From assembly GCA_010672925.1 (NCBI GenBank), contig JAAHFP010000030.1, positions 1 through 64,000 on the forward strand: DNA of 64,000 bases, given 5' to 3'. Below, in pieces: positions 15,390-24,418 of this stretch. This DNA comes from Symploca sp. SIO1C2 (GTDB taxonomy: Bacteria; Cyanobacteriota; Cyanobacteriia; Cyanobacteriales; Coleofasciculaceae). The notes beneath the pieces were generated by a model. The model was not told where the DNA came from. It worked only from the letters and a program-made list of their open reading frames with translations, and made no database searches. The translations under genes and the position numbers were made by a program. Each line of letters begins with the position of its first letter. Position 1 is the stretch's first letter.

Positions 15390-16661
15390 ATGTACAACAG
15401 CAGCTTAGTTTTACTGATTACCTGTTCCTGGTTAATCATCTCAGGATTAGCCACTACCGCTAAGGCAGCTAACCCGGAACACTTAGAACAACTCCAAGAA
15501 ACCAACGCTTGTCCTGAATGTGATCTCACCGATGCTCAACTAAATGCTGCGAATCTCCAAGAGGCAAACCTTCGGGGAGCCAACCTCGATGGTGCTCAAC
15601 TTGAAGGAGCAAACCTATCTCAAGCTGACTTGACTGGTGCTCAATTGAGGGGAGCTAAGTTAACAGGAGCAGACTTGAAGGGAGCTAAGTTAACAGGAGC
15701 TTTTTTGAGCAGAGGAGAGGATAAAACGAGAACCGATTTACAAGATGCCAACCTAGAAGGAGCAGATTTATATGCCGCTAACCTTTCCACTGCCATAATG
15801 ACTGATGCCAATTTCCAGGAAGCTAGAGCAGACCATGCTAACTTGGCAGGGGGAAATTTAAAAGGAGCAAACTTTACTCAAACCAACCTCGCCGCCGCCA
15901 ATTTAAGAGGAGCCAATTTAACAGAAGCCAAACTGAGGAAGGCGGATATTAGAGGCGCTAATCTGAGTGCAGCTAATCTGAGTGCAGCTAATCTGGATAC
16001 GGTTAACGCCGATAATGCTGACTTAACCGGTGCTAATTTGCGTCAAGCTTATTTACTCCATGCAGACTTTAATGGTGCAATCCTCAGGAATGCTCAACTT
16101 CAAGAAGTAGATTTAAAATATGCTAGCTTCCCAGTGGCAGATCTTAGAGGTGCGAACTTCCAGGGAGCGATGTTGCAAGGTACAGGCTTCAACCGTGCCA
16201 ATCTTAGGGGGGCAAATCTGACTAATGCGGACTTGACAAGTGCTAAATTCGCCAATAGCCAACTCACAGATGCCCAACTAACCGGTGCCAAGCTCCATGT
16301 TGCTTATCTACACAGCGCCAACCTTACCAATGCCAATTTGAACGGTGCTGACTTGCGAGAAGCCCGAATGCATTCTGCCAATTTAACCAATGCATCCCTT
16401 GTAGGTGCTACTCTTGAAAGAGCCAGTCTTATCAGTAGTCAGCTCAATGGTGCTAACTTAACTTACACTAACTTAACCCTGTGTGATTTAAGGGGAGCCA
16501 ATTTGAAGAATGCTAATTTGAGTTATGCCAACCTAACTCAGGCAGATTTAGGACTTGCAATCCTAGTTGAGACCAATTTGAGTAACACTAATCTCAGGGA
16601 AGCCAAACTCAAAGGTGCAATCGGACTCAACAGAGATTGGTTACTTAACGCTGAGCAGTAA
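15390..16661 (+). CDS. exported pentapeptide-repeat protein
   Basis: A 423-aa protein, almost all of it A(D/N)Lxx pentapeptide repeats that form a right-handed quadrilateral beta-helix. The ATG at 15390 is chosen over one 48 bases upstream because TGAGGAAA lies 8-14 bases before it, and the product then begins with a signal peptide (SSLVLLITCSWLIISG ending at TTAKAA, near residue 27). A short CPEC pair follows the signal. The helix is interrupted once (SRGEDKTRTDLQ), a feature seen in other cyanobacterial members. Periplasmic or thylakoid-lumen location is inferred. Function is unknown; such proteins are abundant in filamentous cyanobacteria. Confidence 0.88.
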   Translation: MYNSSLVLLITCSWLIISGLATTAKAANPEHLEQLQETNACPECDLTDAQLNAANLQEANLRGANLDGAQLEGANLSQADLTGAQLRGAKLTGADLKGAKLTGAFLSRGEDKTRTDLQDANLEGADLYAANLSTAIMTDANFQEARADHANLAGGNLKGANFTQTNLAAANLRGANLTEAKLRKADIRGANLSAANLSAANLDTVNADNADLTGANLRQAYLLHADFNGAILRNAQLQEVDLKYASFPVADLRGANFQGAMLQGTGFNRANLRGANLTNADLTSAKFANSQLTDAQLTGAKLHVAYLHSANLTNANLNGADLREARMHSANLTNASLVGATLERASLISSQLNGANLTYTNLTLCDLRGANLKNANLSYANLTQADLGLAILVETNLSNTNLREAKLKGAIGLNRDWLLNAEQ

Positions 16662-16757
16662 TTGGTTATTGGTTATTGGTCATTGGAACAAAGGACAAAC
16701 AACAAAGGACAAAGGACAAAAGACCAACAACAAACAACAAACAACAAACAACAAATC
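16660..16757. repeat. STRR tracts (TTGGTTA; AACAAAG/AACAAAC)
   Basis: TTGGTTA units directly after the pentapeptide-gene stop are followed by GACAAAC/AACAAAC units upstream of pyk. The pyk promoter is presumably in 16758-16890, where no clear -10/-35 pair was assigned. Confidence 0.8.
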
Positions 16758-16890
16758 ACTAAATTAGTGCAAAAATCTGTCACACTATAGCCAAAAGTAC
16801 TTCTTGAGCGGGTTGTCTTGGCTAAAAATTTCCCTACTTGGCTAATCTGCTCAATGGTTTCGTAACTTAAACCCTTTTCCGGAAGTTCCT

Positions 16891-18672
16891 ATGCAATTGC
16901 GAAATTCTCTGCGTCGGACAAAAATTGTTGCTACGATTGGACCTGCTACCAGTAGTCCAGAAGCCCTCAAAGAACTTGTCAAAGCTGGTGCTACAACTTT
17001 ACGACTCAATTTTTCCCACGGCACCCATGAAGATCACCACCGCAATATTCGCTTGATTCGCCAAACTGCATTTGAACTGAATCAGCCAGTGGCTATTTTG
17101 CAAGATTTGCAAGGCCCCAAAATTCGCCTGGGACGGTTTGAGAATGGTTCAATTGTAGTCAAAAAAGGCGATCGCTTTACTTTAACCAGTGAATCACTCC
17201 CTGGTACTGAGTCTATCAGTTCTGTGACCTATAAACCCCTAGCTGATGAAGTACCAGAGGGTGCTACCATCCTTCTGGATGATGGCAAAGTAGAGATGAA
17301 AGTGGAAGAGGTGGAGCCAGCTAAAGGAGCTTTACACTGTCGGGTAGTTGTCGGTGGTCCCCTTTCCAATAACAAAGGAGTCAATTTTCCTGGTGTCTAT
17401 CTCTCCATCAAGGCTCTTACCGATAAAGACCGACAGGATTTGATTTTTGGTTTAGATCAAGGGGTTGATTGGGTTGCTCTAAGTTTTGTCCGTAATCCCC
17501 AAGATGTACTGGAAATTAAAGATTTGATTGAAAGTGCCGGTAAGGAAGTACCGGTGATTGTCAAGATCGAAAAGCACGAAGCCATTGAGCAAATGGACGC
17601 TATTCTCTCCCTTTCAGATGGGGTAATGGTGGCCAGGGGTGACTTAGGGGTTGAACTACCAGCGGAAGATGTCCCCATCCTACAAAAGCGACTGATTGCC
17701 ACTGCTAATCAGCTGGGAATCCCAGTAATTACTGCTACCCAGATGTTGGACAGTATGGTTAGCTCCCCCAGACCTACCCGTGCCGAGGTTTCCGATGTCG
17801 CTAATGCGATTCTTGATGGTACCGATGCAGTAATGCTCTCCAATGAAACTGCTGTCGGTAAATACCCAGTAGAAGCAGTGGGAACTATGGCACAAGTTGC
17901 CCTACGTATCGAGCAAGAGCAGATTCTCTCCAATGCTCGCGAAACTAAGCGCTCGATTCCCAATGCTATTTCCCAGGCAGTCGGTCAGATTGCCGATCAA
18001 TTGGATGCTTCGGCAATTATGACTTTAACTAAAACTGGTGCTACTGCTCGGAATGTCTCCAAATTCCGACCACAGAAACCTATTTTAGCGATAACCCCTC
18101 ATGTGGATGTGGCAAGGCAACTACAACTGGTGTGGGGAGTTAAACCCTTGTTGGTGCTAGATTTACCTTCTACTGGTCAAACTTTCCAAGCAGCAATTAA
18201 TGTTGCTGAGGAAAAGCAACTCCTGAGGGAGGGAGATTTAGTGGTGATGACAGCTGGTACTCTCCAGGGGGTTCCAGGGTCAACCGACTTAATTAAAGTA
18301 GAAGTAGTAACTGCGGTTCTAGGACAAGGTGTTGGCATTGGTCAAACTTCTGTTAGCGGTTTAGCCCGTGTTGCTCACAGTATCAAGGATATTGGGCTCT
18401 TTAATCCGGGTGAAATTCTGGTGACCCCATCCACCAGTGCCGAGTTTGTCGATACAATTCGCAAAGCAGCAGGGATTATTACCGAAGAAGAAAGTCTCAC
18501 TAGTCATGCCGCAGTCATTGGTTTGCGTTTAGGAGTGCCGGTAATTGTCGGAGTTAAGAATGCTACCCAGTTGATTCGAGATGGAGCAATTGTTACTCTC
18601 GATACCCAGCGCGGTTTAGTTTATTCCGGAGCAATGGGAGCAAGTCCTGTTGAAGGGGTAATGATGGTTTAG
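16891..18672 (+). CDS. pyk: pyruvate kinase
   Basis: A 593-aa pyruvate kinase, converting PEP and ADP to pyruvate and ATP in the cytosol. The N-terminal barrel begins RRTKIVATIGPATSSPEAL and includes LRLNFSHGTHEDH and the catalytic IVKIEKHEAIEQMDAIL (active-site Lys) near residues 222-240. MVARGDLGVELPAED and ITATQMLDSMVSSPRPTRAE follow. The allosteric domain covers roughly 350-475. A C-terminal extension (about 490-593) contains ITEEESLTSHAAVIGLRLGV, the His-bearing PEP-utiliser mobile domain found in cyanobacterial and Bacillus-type enzymes. Length agrees with that subgroup. It is monocistronic, with a CCCCCTT-type repeat after the stop. Confidence 0.97.
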   Translation: MQLRNSLRRTKIVATIGPATSSPEALKELVKAGATTLRLNFSHGTHEDHHRNIRLIRQTAFELNQPVAILQDLQGPKIRLGRFENGSIVVKKGDRFTLTSESLPGTESISSVTYKPLADEVPEGATILLDDGKVEMKVEEVEPAKGALHCRVVVGGPLSNNKGVNFPGVYLSIKALTDKDRQDLIFGLDQGVDWVALSFVRNPQDVLEIKDLIESAGKEVPVIVKIEKHEAIEQMDAILSLSDGVMVARGDLGVELPAEDVPILQKRLIATANQLGIPVITATQMLDSMVSSPRPTRAEVSDVANAILDGTDAVMLSNETAVGKYPVEAVGTMAQVALRIEQEQILSNARETKRSIPNAISQAVGQIADQLDASAIMTLTKTGATARNVSKFRPQKPILAITPHVDVARQLQLVWGVKPLLVLDLPSTGQTFQAAINVAEEKQLLREGDLVVMTAGTLQGVPGSTDLIKVEVVTAVLGQGVGIGQTSVSGLARVAHSIKDIGLFNPGEILVTPSTSAEFVDTIRKAAGIITEEESLTSHAAVIGLRLGVPVIVGVKNATQLIRDGAIVTLDTQRGLVYSGAMGASPVEGVMMV

Positions 18673-18682
18673 TCTTTCTCAA

Positions 18683-18716
18683 AGTCCCCCTTGGAAAGGG
18701 GGATTTAGGGGGATCA
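18683..18716. repeat. dispersed hairpin repeat (AAGTCCCCCTT...AAGGGGGATTTAGGGGG)
   Basis: An inverted repeat, with related copies at 32118-32155 and 37512-37588, directly downstream of pyk. Together with the STRR at 18920 it fills much of the 404-base gap before the sigma-like gene. Confidence 0.7.
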
Positions 18717-18919
18717 AGATATACTTCGTAACTCCTAAAATTGCGATAAATTGACTTAGATTGCACCGTGTTATCACTTATGGTGATTTGCGATCGCTCT
18801 ATACTACTGGCGTTACATGATGAAAACTGTAGGTTAAGGGTCACGCTAGTGAAACCCAACGCTAGGCGCGATCGCAGATTTTGTTAGGTAGTAGCAACAA
18901 ATCCTAACCAAACAACAAT

Positions 18920-19015
18920 CTCCCTCAGCTCCCCCAGCTCCCCCAGCCCCCCCAGCTCCCCCAGCTCCCTCAGCTCCCTCAGCTTCCTCAGCTCCCCCAG
19001 CCCCCCCAGCTCCAA
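18920..19015. repeat. tandem repeat (CAGCTCCCC / CAGCTCCCT)
   Basis: Around ten 9-base units, the same family as 60-172 on the opposite strand. Reverse-strand frames through it are Gly/Leu-rich artefacts. The tract lies about 60 bases upstream of the sigma-like gene of CHAT cassette 1. Confidence 0.85.
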
Positions 19016-19076
19016 AAAATGCATAGGCTCCAATCTCCACGAGATATGTAAGGCTAAATGTAGCAAGACTGGTGAG

Positions 19077-20426
19077 ATGGATGATAGATCGAAATATTGG
19101 AGACTTAACCAAATTAATACTCTGGGTAGATGCCAGAGTTGGGAAAACCAAGAAGCCAAGGACTTTATTGACCGGCAAATCTACGGTGTAGGCAATGAGC
19201 AAGAAATTGTTCAGCAACTATGGCAACTGTATCAAGGCGGAGATTATCCCTTGGCAGAAGTATGCCTGCGTTGTGTCATTTCTCACTACATGGAATTAGT
19301 TTGCTCTCAAATAGCAGAACAATATGGTGAAAAACATGACTTTACTCAAGAAGAGTTGCTGATTCTGGTTTTGGAACATTGCCGGGGAGGAGAAACCTCT
19401 TTGACTCAGCGGATTCTACAAACCTTTGACCCAGAAAAAAGTAGTTTAGCCGCTTGGACAAAGAAGCTGATTAAAACTTCCAAGGAGGTGAAAAGATTTC
19501 TTTTAGAACATGGTATCGACCAGACTAGTGATTGGCGCTTACTGAAGGAAACTAATGGACGTCGCTTACAGTATATTTTAACAGATTATCATCACTTGAG
19601 CAAGACAGAAATTAAACAGTTTATGGCCTTAATCACCAGTTATCAAACTGTTTATTTAGCTCAAGTACAAGCCCATCGCGCTCAAATTAATCAGCGCCGG
19701 AAACAAGAAGGAAGAGGACATATAACTGCACCTTATCTTGACCCGACTACCAAGCAGTTGCAGGCAATGGCTCAGCAGCTGTTGCCGAGGCAGTTAGAGC
19801 CTGAAGAGGTTCGGGAGCAATTAAAGAATTTAGCTGGATTAATTAGGGAGTTTAAGCAGCATCAGGCGAGGGGATTAGCTACGCAAGCTTTGGGGAGAAG
19901 AGAGTCTATTTTACCTGCTGTAGTAGCAGAAGAAGATGATGAACTTAGTTTACTCCGTAAATATTTTAGGGAACAATACGATAGCTGTTTTGCTAAGGCA
20001 GTTAAGGAAGTAATCGAAGCTAAGGCTAACTACTATCGAAACAAGAAAAAAATTAAAGATCGTGCCTTTATCCAAGCCCTCGAACTCTACCATTGCCAAA
20101 CAGTGGCGATGGGGAAAATTGCGGATCATATTGGATTCAACGGACAACCTCAAGTCAGTCGTCTGCTACAAGAAACAGTAATCCGTAGTGATGTAGCCAG
20201 AACAACTGTAGCCTATTTACTTCCCCTCATCATGGAGATGCTGGGAGAACATTTAACCTCTACCCAGGAACAGCATCGGGAAAAATTAACGCCACTGCTG
20301 TTAGCAGCAGTTAACCAAGAAATGGAAACAGCGAAAAAAGAAGCCAGCGTTAGCAAAAACCGCACGATGAATAGCAGACTTTCGAGAACGATTTGTCAAT
20401 ACTTGGAACAGCGGGAGCAAGGGTGA
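19077..20426 (+). CDS. sigma factor-like protein of CHAT cassette 1
   Basis: A 449-aa soluble protein. SLTQRILQTFDPEKSSLAAW (residues about 116-135) followed by TKKLIKTSKEVKRFLLEHGI has the flavour of sigma-70 region 2 as seen in divergent cyanobacterial sigma-like proteins. The C-terminal third contains ALELYHCQTVAMGKIADHIG followed by QPQVSRLLQETV, a convincing helix-turn-helix that could be region 4. The middle (220-330) is Gln/Arg-rich and variable. It is the first gene of a three-gene set (this, DUF1822, CHAT-CHASE2) that recurs at 61232-64000. The second set has a shorter 219-aa sigma-like protein in the same place. DNA binding or promoter recognition is inferred from fold only. Confidence 0.6.
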   Translation: MDDRSKYWRLNQINTLGRCQSWENQEAKDFIDRQIYGVGNEQEIVQQLWQLYQGGDYPLAEVCLRCVISHYMELVCSQIAEQYGEKHDFTQEELLILVLEHCRGGETSLTQRILQTFDPEKSSLAAWTKKLIKTSKEVKRFLLEHGIDQTSDWRLLKETNGRRLQYILTDYHHLSKTEIKQFMALITSYQTVYLAQVQAHRAQINQRRKQEGRGHITAPYLDPTTKQLQAMAQQLLPRQLEPEEVREQLKNLAGLIREFKQHQARGLATQALGRRESILPAVVAEEDDELSLLRKYFREQYDSCFAKAVKEVIEAKANYYRNKKKIKDRAFIQALELYHCQTVAMGKIADHIGFNGQPQVSRLLQETVIRSDVARTTVAYLLPLIMEMLGEHLTSTQEQHREKLTPLLLAAVNQEMETAKKEASVSKNRTMNSRLSRTICQYLEQREQG

Positions 20427-20456
20427 GGGAAAAAAGGTGTGGAGGGAAATGATAAA

Positions 20457-20492
20457 CAGACGCGGGGACACGGGGACGCGGAGACGCAGAGA
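20457..20492. repeat. STRR tract (GACGCGGGGACACGG)
   Basis: Four 8-base units between the sigma-like and DUF1822 genes. They keep an upstream frame open, but the DUF1822 protein probably starts after them. Confidence 0.8.
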
Positions 20493-20537
20493 ATTAAAAT
20501 CTCAAGCAAAATTTTGTTCACCCCTGGAGCAGAAATA

Positions 20538-21668
20538 ATGACTAACTATTTTAATGAACAACCAATGGCTATGAAAAGTTTTCCTGGTTTGCCGGAAACT
20601 ATTGAACTAGAAGCAAAACAGCAAGCAGAGGCTCTAGAAATCACTAATCGACTAGCAGCAGCAACAGGTAAATTAGCTATCTATTACCAAGCTTTAGCCT
20701 TAGTCGCTTTTGAAGATTGGCTTAAAAAAAGGGAACCCAGTCTCTCTGTGGAAAAAACAGAAGCTTCCTTATTTAATCCTGACTATGCTCAAGCAGTTAA
20801 TGCGGTTTGTAACTTACGAGTAGGAGAGTTTAAAATCTGCCTGCTTCCTACTCTAGGCTTCAGCGATGAGTTAGTAACCATACCCCAAGCAGTCCTGGCT
20901 ATACCAGAATTTGCTGCTCACTTTTACCTGATTATCGGTATCGAAGATGAATTAGACTTAGCAGGGATAAGAGGAGTTGCTCGTTATGACCAGTTAGCAG
21001 CAGATATTGCCGGAATCTCAGTTCAAGGCGACGGCAGTTATGAACTACCGATAACCAGTTTTAGTCCCAAGATAGAAGAATTTTTAGTTTACTTACAATG
21101 TCTCTCTCCTGCCACCATTAAGTTACCAGCAGTTTCTACTAATCGAGATTACTTAGAGGATGTCCTAAAAATACTTACCCAGCAAGCAATTAATGTCAGG
21201 AAATGGTTACAAAATCAAGTGGATGAAGTAGCTCAGCAATTCGCTTGGCAACCACTTCCGGCATTATCTTCCCTACCTAGATTGCGACAATCCCAAGGGG
21301 AGAATTTAAAAGATATCCTTACCACAATCGAGGTAGACATTCCTGCCGTAGCTGCCTGTAGTTATCGCCAGCTAGAATTAGCAGGAACGCCCTTGGAATT
21401 TTATGCTGTAACTTGGCCTTTACCAGATGCATCAGGGGATTGGAGTTTGCTACTGATTGTGGCAACTATGCCCAACCAAGAACCACCTGTGGGAGTTAAA
21501 TTGCGGGTTACTGATTTAACACAAGTGTTAGAGGAGTTAGAGTGGCAAGAAGATAGGGACTATCTGTTTATGCAGATCATCGGTTCTGAAGAGGAAAAGT
21601 TTTTAGCCACTATTACTGCTGCTGATGGTAGAGAGAAAACTCGGACATTGTTTGAGTCAAAGTCTTGA
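20538..21668 (+). CDS. DUF1822 family protein of CHAT cassette 1
   Basis: A 376-aa cytoplasmic protein of the cyanobacterial DUF1822 family. The N-terminal third has the typical KLAIYYQALALVAFEDWLKK (about residues 50-69) and an E/L-rich flank. The C-terminal part includes GVKLRVTDLTQVLEELEWQE then DYLFMQIIGSEEEKFL, where family members end with a beta-rich domain. An in-frame ATG 99 bases upstream is rejected because the extension is translated repeat. GGAG lies about 10 bases before ATG 20538. Function is not known; the family is almost always found between a sigma-like gene and a CHAT-CHASE2 gene, as here and at 62142. Confidence 0.8.
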   Translation: MTNYFNEQPMAMKSFPGLPETIELEAKQQAEALEITNRLAAATGKLAIYYQALALVAFEDWLKKREPSLSVEKTEASLFNPDYAQAVNAVCNLRVGEFKICLLPTLGFSDELVTIPQAVLAIPEFAAHFYLIIGIEDELDLAGIRGVARYDQLAADIAGISVQGDGSYELPITSFSPKIEEFLVYLQCLSPATIKLPAVSTNRDYLEDVLKILTQQAINVRKWLQNQVDEVAQQFAWQPLPALSSLPRLRQSQGENLKDILTTIEVDIPAVAACSYRQLELAGTPLEFYAVTWPLPDASGDWSLLLIVATMPNQEPPVGVKLRVTDLTQVLEELEWQEDRDYLFMQIIGSEEEKFLATITAADGREKTRTLFESKS

Positions 21669-21748
21669 TGGTTGTTTGTTGTTTGTTGTTTGTCGTTGGT
21701 TATTTGTTGCCTATTCCCCATTCCCTATTCCCTATTCCCCATTCCCTG
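21668..21748. repeat. STRR tracts (TTGTTTG; CCCCATT/CCCTATT)
   Basis: Two tandem tracts separate the DUF1822 and CHAT genes of cassette 1 and end 8 bases before the CHAT start codon. Confidence 0.85.
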
Positions 21749-21755
21749 GTAAACC

Positions 21756-24161
21756 ATGAACTATCAATCTACAAACAAATTATTCCGACTCCAGGTGATT
21801 AAACTAGAACAAACTTGTCACTTTGAACTGTCTTGGGGTCAAGGAAAAACTCTTGCTGCGGATTTAGCTTATCCTCTATCCTTATCGGTAAGCTATGCAG
21901 ACTGGCACAAAGCCTATCTGGAATACTACCAAAACCAAAACCTGCGAGGCAGAGTACCTAAAAGTGGTAGTGGTAAAATTACTAAGAATTGGCAAGCATT
22001 GCTGAGGGAAGCAGAAGCAAAACTATCTTCAGCATTTCACGACTGGTTACGGAGTGGACAGTTATACGAAATTCGTCAAACAATTGCCGATGCTGCCAAA
22101 GCACAACCTACTTCTGCTCACTATTGGGTAGATATCCTACTTACCTACAATTGTCATGAGTTAGCATGTTTACCCTGGGAAGCTTGGGAAATTAATACCA
22201 GTCTCTCCGCAGGAGGTACAATTCGTCTAGCCCGTGTCCCTAGTAAAGTTCGTAACTCAACTACCTCTCCTGTAGCACGTAAAGCTAGGGTTTTAGCGAT
22301 TTTAGGGGATGAAAAGGGTTTAAACTTTAAAGAAGAAACCCAGGTTTTACGTAGCTTATCCCAAATTGCCGAAGTAGAGTTTTGCGGTTGGCAAGAGGGT
22401 AAAGACAATTCCCAGCTTAAAGAAAAGATAGCCAAAAAAATTAGCGATCGCCAGGGTTGGGATATCCTCTTCTTTGCTGGCCATAGTAACGAAACTGCTC
22501 TAACTGGGGGAGAATTAAATATTGCTCCTGGAGTTTCCCTCAGTATAAAGGAACTCGAACCCTATCTGCACGAAGCGCGATCGCATGGTTTGCAGTTTGC
22601 TATCTTTAACTCTTGTGATGGCATCTCTATTGCTGAATCCTTGATTAACTTGGGTTTGCCGCAAGTAGTGGTAATGCGGGAACCGATTCATAATGATGTG
22701 GCTCAAGAGTTTTTGGTACAATTCCTGCAAAGTTTAACTCAATATCAGGATGTCCACAGTGCTTTACTCGATGCCTGTGCTTTTCTCAAGGAGAAGAAAC
22801 AGCTTACCTATCCCTCTGCCTATCTAATTCCTTCTCTATTTCGTCATCCAGAAGCACCATTATTTCGTTTAGAACCTTTTGGACTTTGGCATAGTGTTAA
22901 AAATTGGCTGCCGACGAAACGGGAAGCTTTTTGGTTATCAGCTTTCCTCCTTCTCAGTTTAATTCCTCCGGTACAGGATTTACTATTAGAATCGCGTCTG
23001 TTGCTACAGGCAGTTTATCGCCAAGCTGTCGTTGGAGAGAAAGCAACTGCCTCTCCTCTCCTGCTGGTAAAAATCGATAACAAGTCTCTGCAAGCAGATA
23101 AGGTGGAACTAGTTAAGGAGAAATATCTCGACTACAGTTACTTAGCCAGGATTTTAGCTGAGTTGACCAAGAGAAAAGCAGAGGTTGTGGGGGTAGACTA
23201 TATATTAGATAAGGATAAAGAACAACCAGAAGCAAGCCAAAAACTGAAGGAAGCTGTAGATATAGCAGTGCAACAGGAAACTTGGCTAGTGTGGGGCGCT
23301 GACGAAGAAGATACCTTAGGAGTTAGTGCTAATATTGCCAGCCTCCAACAAACCATGGTAGGAGATATTCGTTCCTATCATTGGTACATGGAACTGCCTA
23401 AACAAAATTGTACCAAAACTTGTCCTTTTGCCTATCTGTTGGCTCTTTCGGAAACCTTACTCAACTCAGATACAGCTAATTTACCCAAACCTGAGGAGAG
23501 TCGGACAGACTTCCGTACTTCAGTAGTCAACTTCAACCCAGGAAACAATGAGCAAGTCAGCTTTTTGCATAAATTAAGACTATCTGCTAATTTCCTGTTC
23601 TGGTTTCCGCCAATTATCGATTATGCCCTACCTCCAGAACAAGTTTATACTACCATCTCTGCTTGTGAGTTACTGGGTTCTTGTGAATCCGAGGCAACCG
23701 AAGAGTTAACCAATTTCTTACCGCCAATTGTGATGATTGTACCCGGAGGATATCAGGAAGCAGGAGTTGTTGAAGGTGGAGAAGATAATGCTCTTCCTCC
23801 TCTACCAATAGCCTTCTGGCGCGGTGCCGCAGGTTGGAAGGATTTTTGGGATGGGAAACCTTCTTTTACAGGGGGTGAAACTCATGGTTATATGGTTTAC
23901 CAATATCTCCATCAACATCTTGTAATTATGATTCCCAGTTTTTTACTGGTGTTATTCGCTGCGGGATTAGGGAAAGGATTGATACTGCTGATAAGAAGCC
24001 ATCCTGAACCTCGGCAAGTTTGGCTAATTAGGTTTGCGATCGCGACAATTATCTATACTATGATTTCTTTACAGGTTTATCTCTCTTTAGCAGTGGTATT
24101 CCCTCTATTTTGGCCTTTAGTCACTGTGGGGAATTATCTGCGTTTAGGGTTGAAAGATTGA
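21756..24161 (+). CDS. CHAT-CHASE2 membrane protein (caspase-like protease) of cassette 1
   Basis: An 801-aa protein. The N-terminal ~380 residues are a CHAT domain, a caspase-related Cys protease fold. The catalytic His is in DILFFAGHS (His243) and the Cys in FAIFNSCDGISIAE (Cys287). LTYPSAYLIPSLFRHPEAPL marks the end of the domain. A membrane segment (about 391-408) is followed by a CHASE2 extracytoplasmic sensor domain (about 430-660), beginning LLLVKIDNKSL and containing ILAELTKRKAEVVGVDYIL. At least two more membrane segments lie at 720-795. Topology suggests a periplasmic sensor coupled to a cytoplasmic protease. Substrate and signal are unknown; the cassette partners (sigma-like and DUF1822 proteins) are natural candidates for substrate or effector. 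Both catalytic residues are present, so it is probably active. Confidence 0.88.
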   Translation: MNYQSTNKLFRLQVIKLEQTCHFELSWGQGKTLAADLAYPLSLSVSYADWHKAYLEYYQNQNLRGRVPKSGSGKITKNWQALLREAEAKLSSAFHDWLRSGQLYEIRQTIADAAKAQPTSAHYWVDILLTYNCHELACLPWEAWEINTSLSAGGTIRLARVPSKVRNSTTSPVARKARVLAILGDEKGLNFKEETQVLRSLSQIAEVEFCGWQEGKDNSQLKEKIAKKISDRQGWDILFFAGHSNETALTGGELNIAPGVSLSIKELEPYLHEARSHGLQFAIFNSCDGISIAESLINLGLPQVVVMREPIHNDVAQEFLVQFLQSLTQYQDVHSALLDACAFLKEKKQLTYPSAYLIPSLFRHPEAPLFRLEPFGLWHSVKNWLPTKREAFWLSAFLLLSLIPPVQDLLLESRLLLQAVYRQAVVGEKATASPLLLVKIDNKSLQADKVELVKEKYLDYSYLARILAELTKRKAEVVGVDYILDKDKEQPEASQKLKEAVDIAVQQETWLVWGADEEDTLGVSANIASLQQTMVGDIRSYHWYMELPKQNCTKTCPFAYLLALSETLLNSDTANLPKPEESRTDFRTSVVNFNPGNNEQVSFLHKLRLSANFLFWFPPIIDYALPPEQVYTTISACELLGSCESEATEELTNFLPPIVMIVPGGYQEAGVVEGGEDNALPPLPIAFWRGAAGWKDFWDGKPSFTGGETHGYMVYQYLHQHLVIMIPSFLLVLFAAGLGKGLILLIRSHPEPRQVWLIRFAIATIIYTMISLQVYLSLAVVFPLFWPLVTVGNYLRLGLKD

Positions 24162-24211
24162 AAGATTTTAGATTTTAGATTTTAGATTTTAGATTTTAGA
24201 TTTTAGATTGA
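24155..24211. repeat. STRR heptamer tract (AGATTTT)
   Basis: About six units of AGATTTT begin at the stop codon of the CHAT-CHASE2 gene. Confidence 0.85.
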
Positions 24212-24290
24212 ATCTATACAAGTGCAACATTTTTTGCTATGATTATTTAACAATAGGATAGGTGTGCGCCTGTAATGTATGAATTGTAGT

Positions 24291-24318
24291 AGAGACGTTG
24301 CAGGAAACGCCTCTACAA
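24291..24318. repeat. imperfect copy of the GTAGAGACGTTGC palindrome
   Basis: GTAGAGACGTTGCAGGAAAC then GCCTCTAC; related to the perfect palindrome at 11533-11560. A small hairpin in the 316-base gap between convergent genes. Confidence 0.65.
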
Positions 24319-24418
24319 GCTCCGCTTCCCCTCCTGGGAGGGGTTAGGGGTGGGTTAGCCAGCTGAAAAGTTAGGTGAAAAATTGACTAGCAGCACATGT
24401 ATCCTGCATATTTGTATA

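Noticed and set aside
18846-19217. Reverse-strand open frames over the CAGCTCCCC repeat
   Set aside because: Gly/Glu/Leu repeat peptides from a tandem tract; they overlap the start of the well-supported sigma-like gene.
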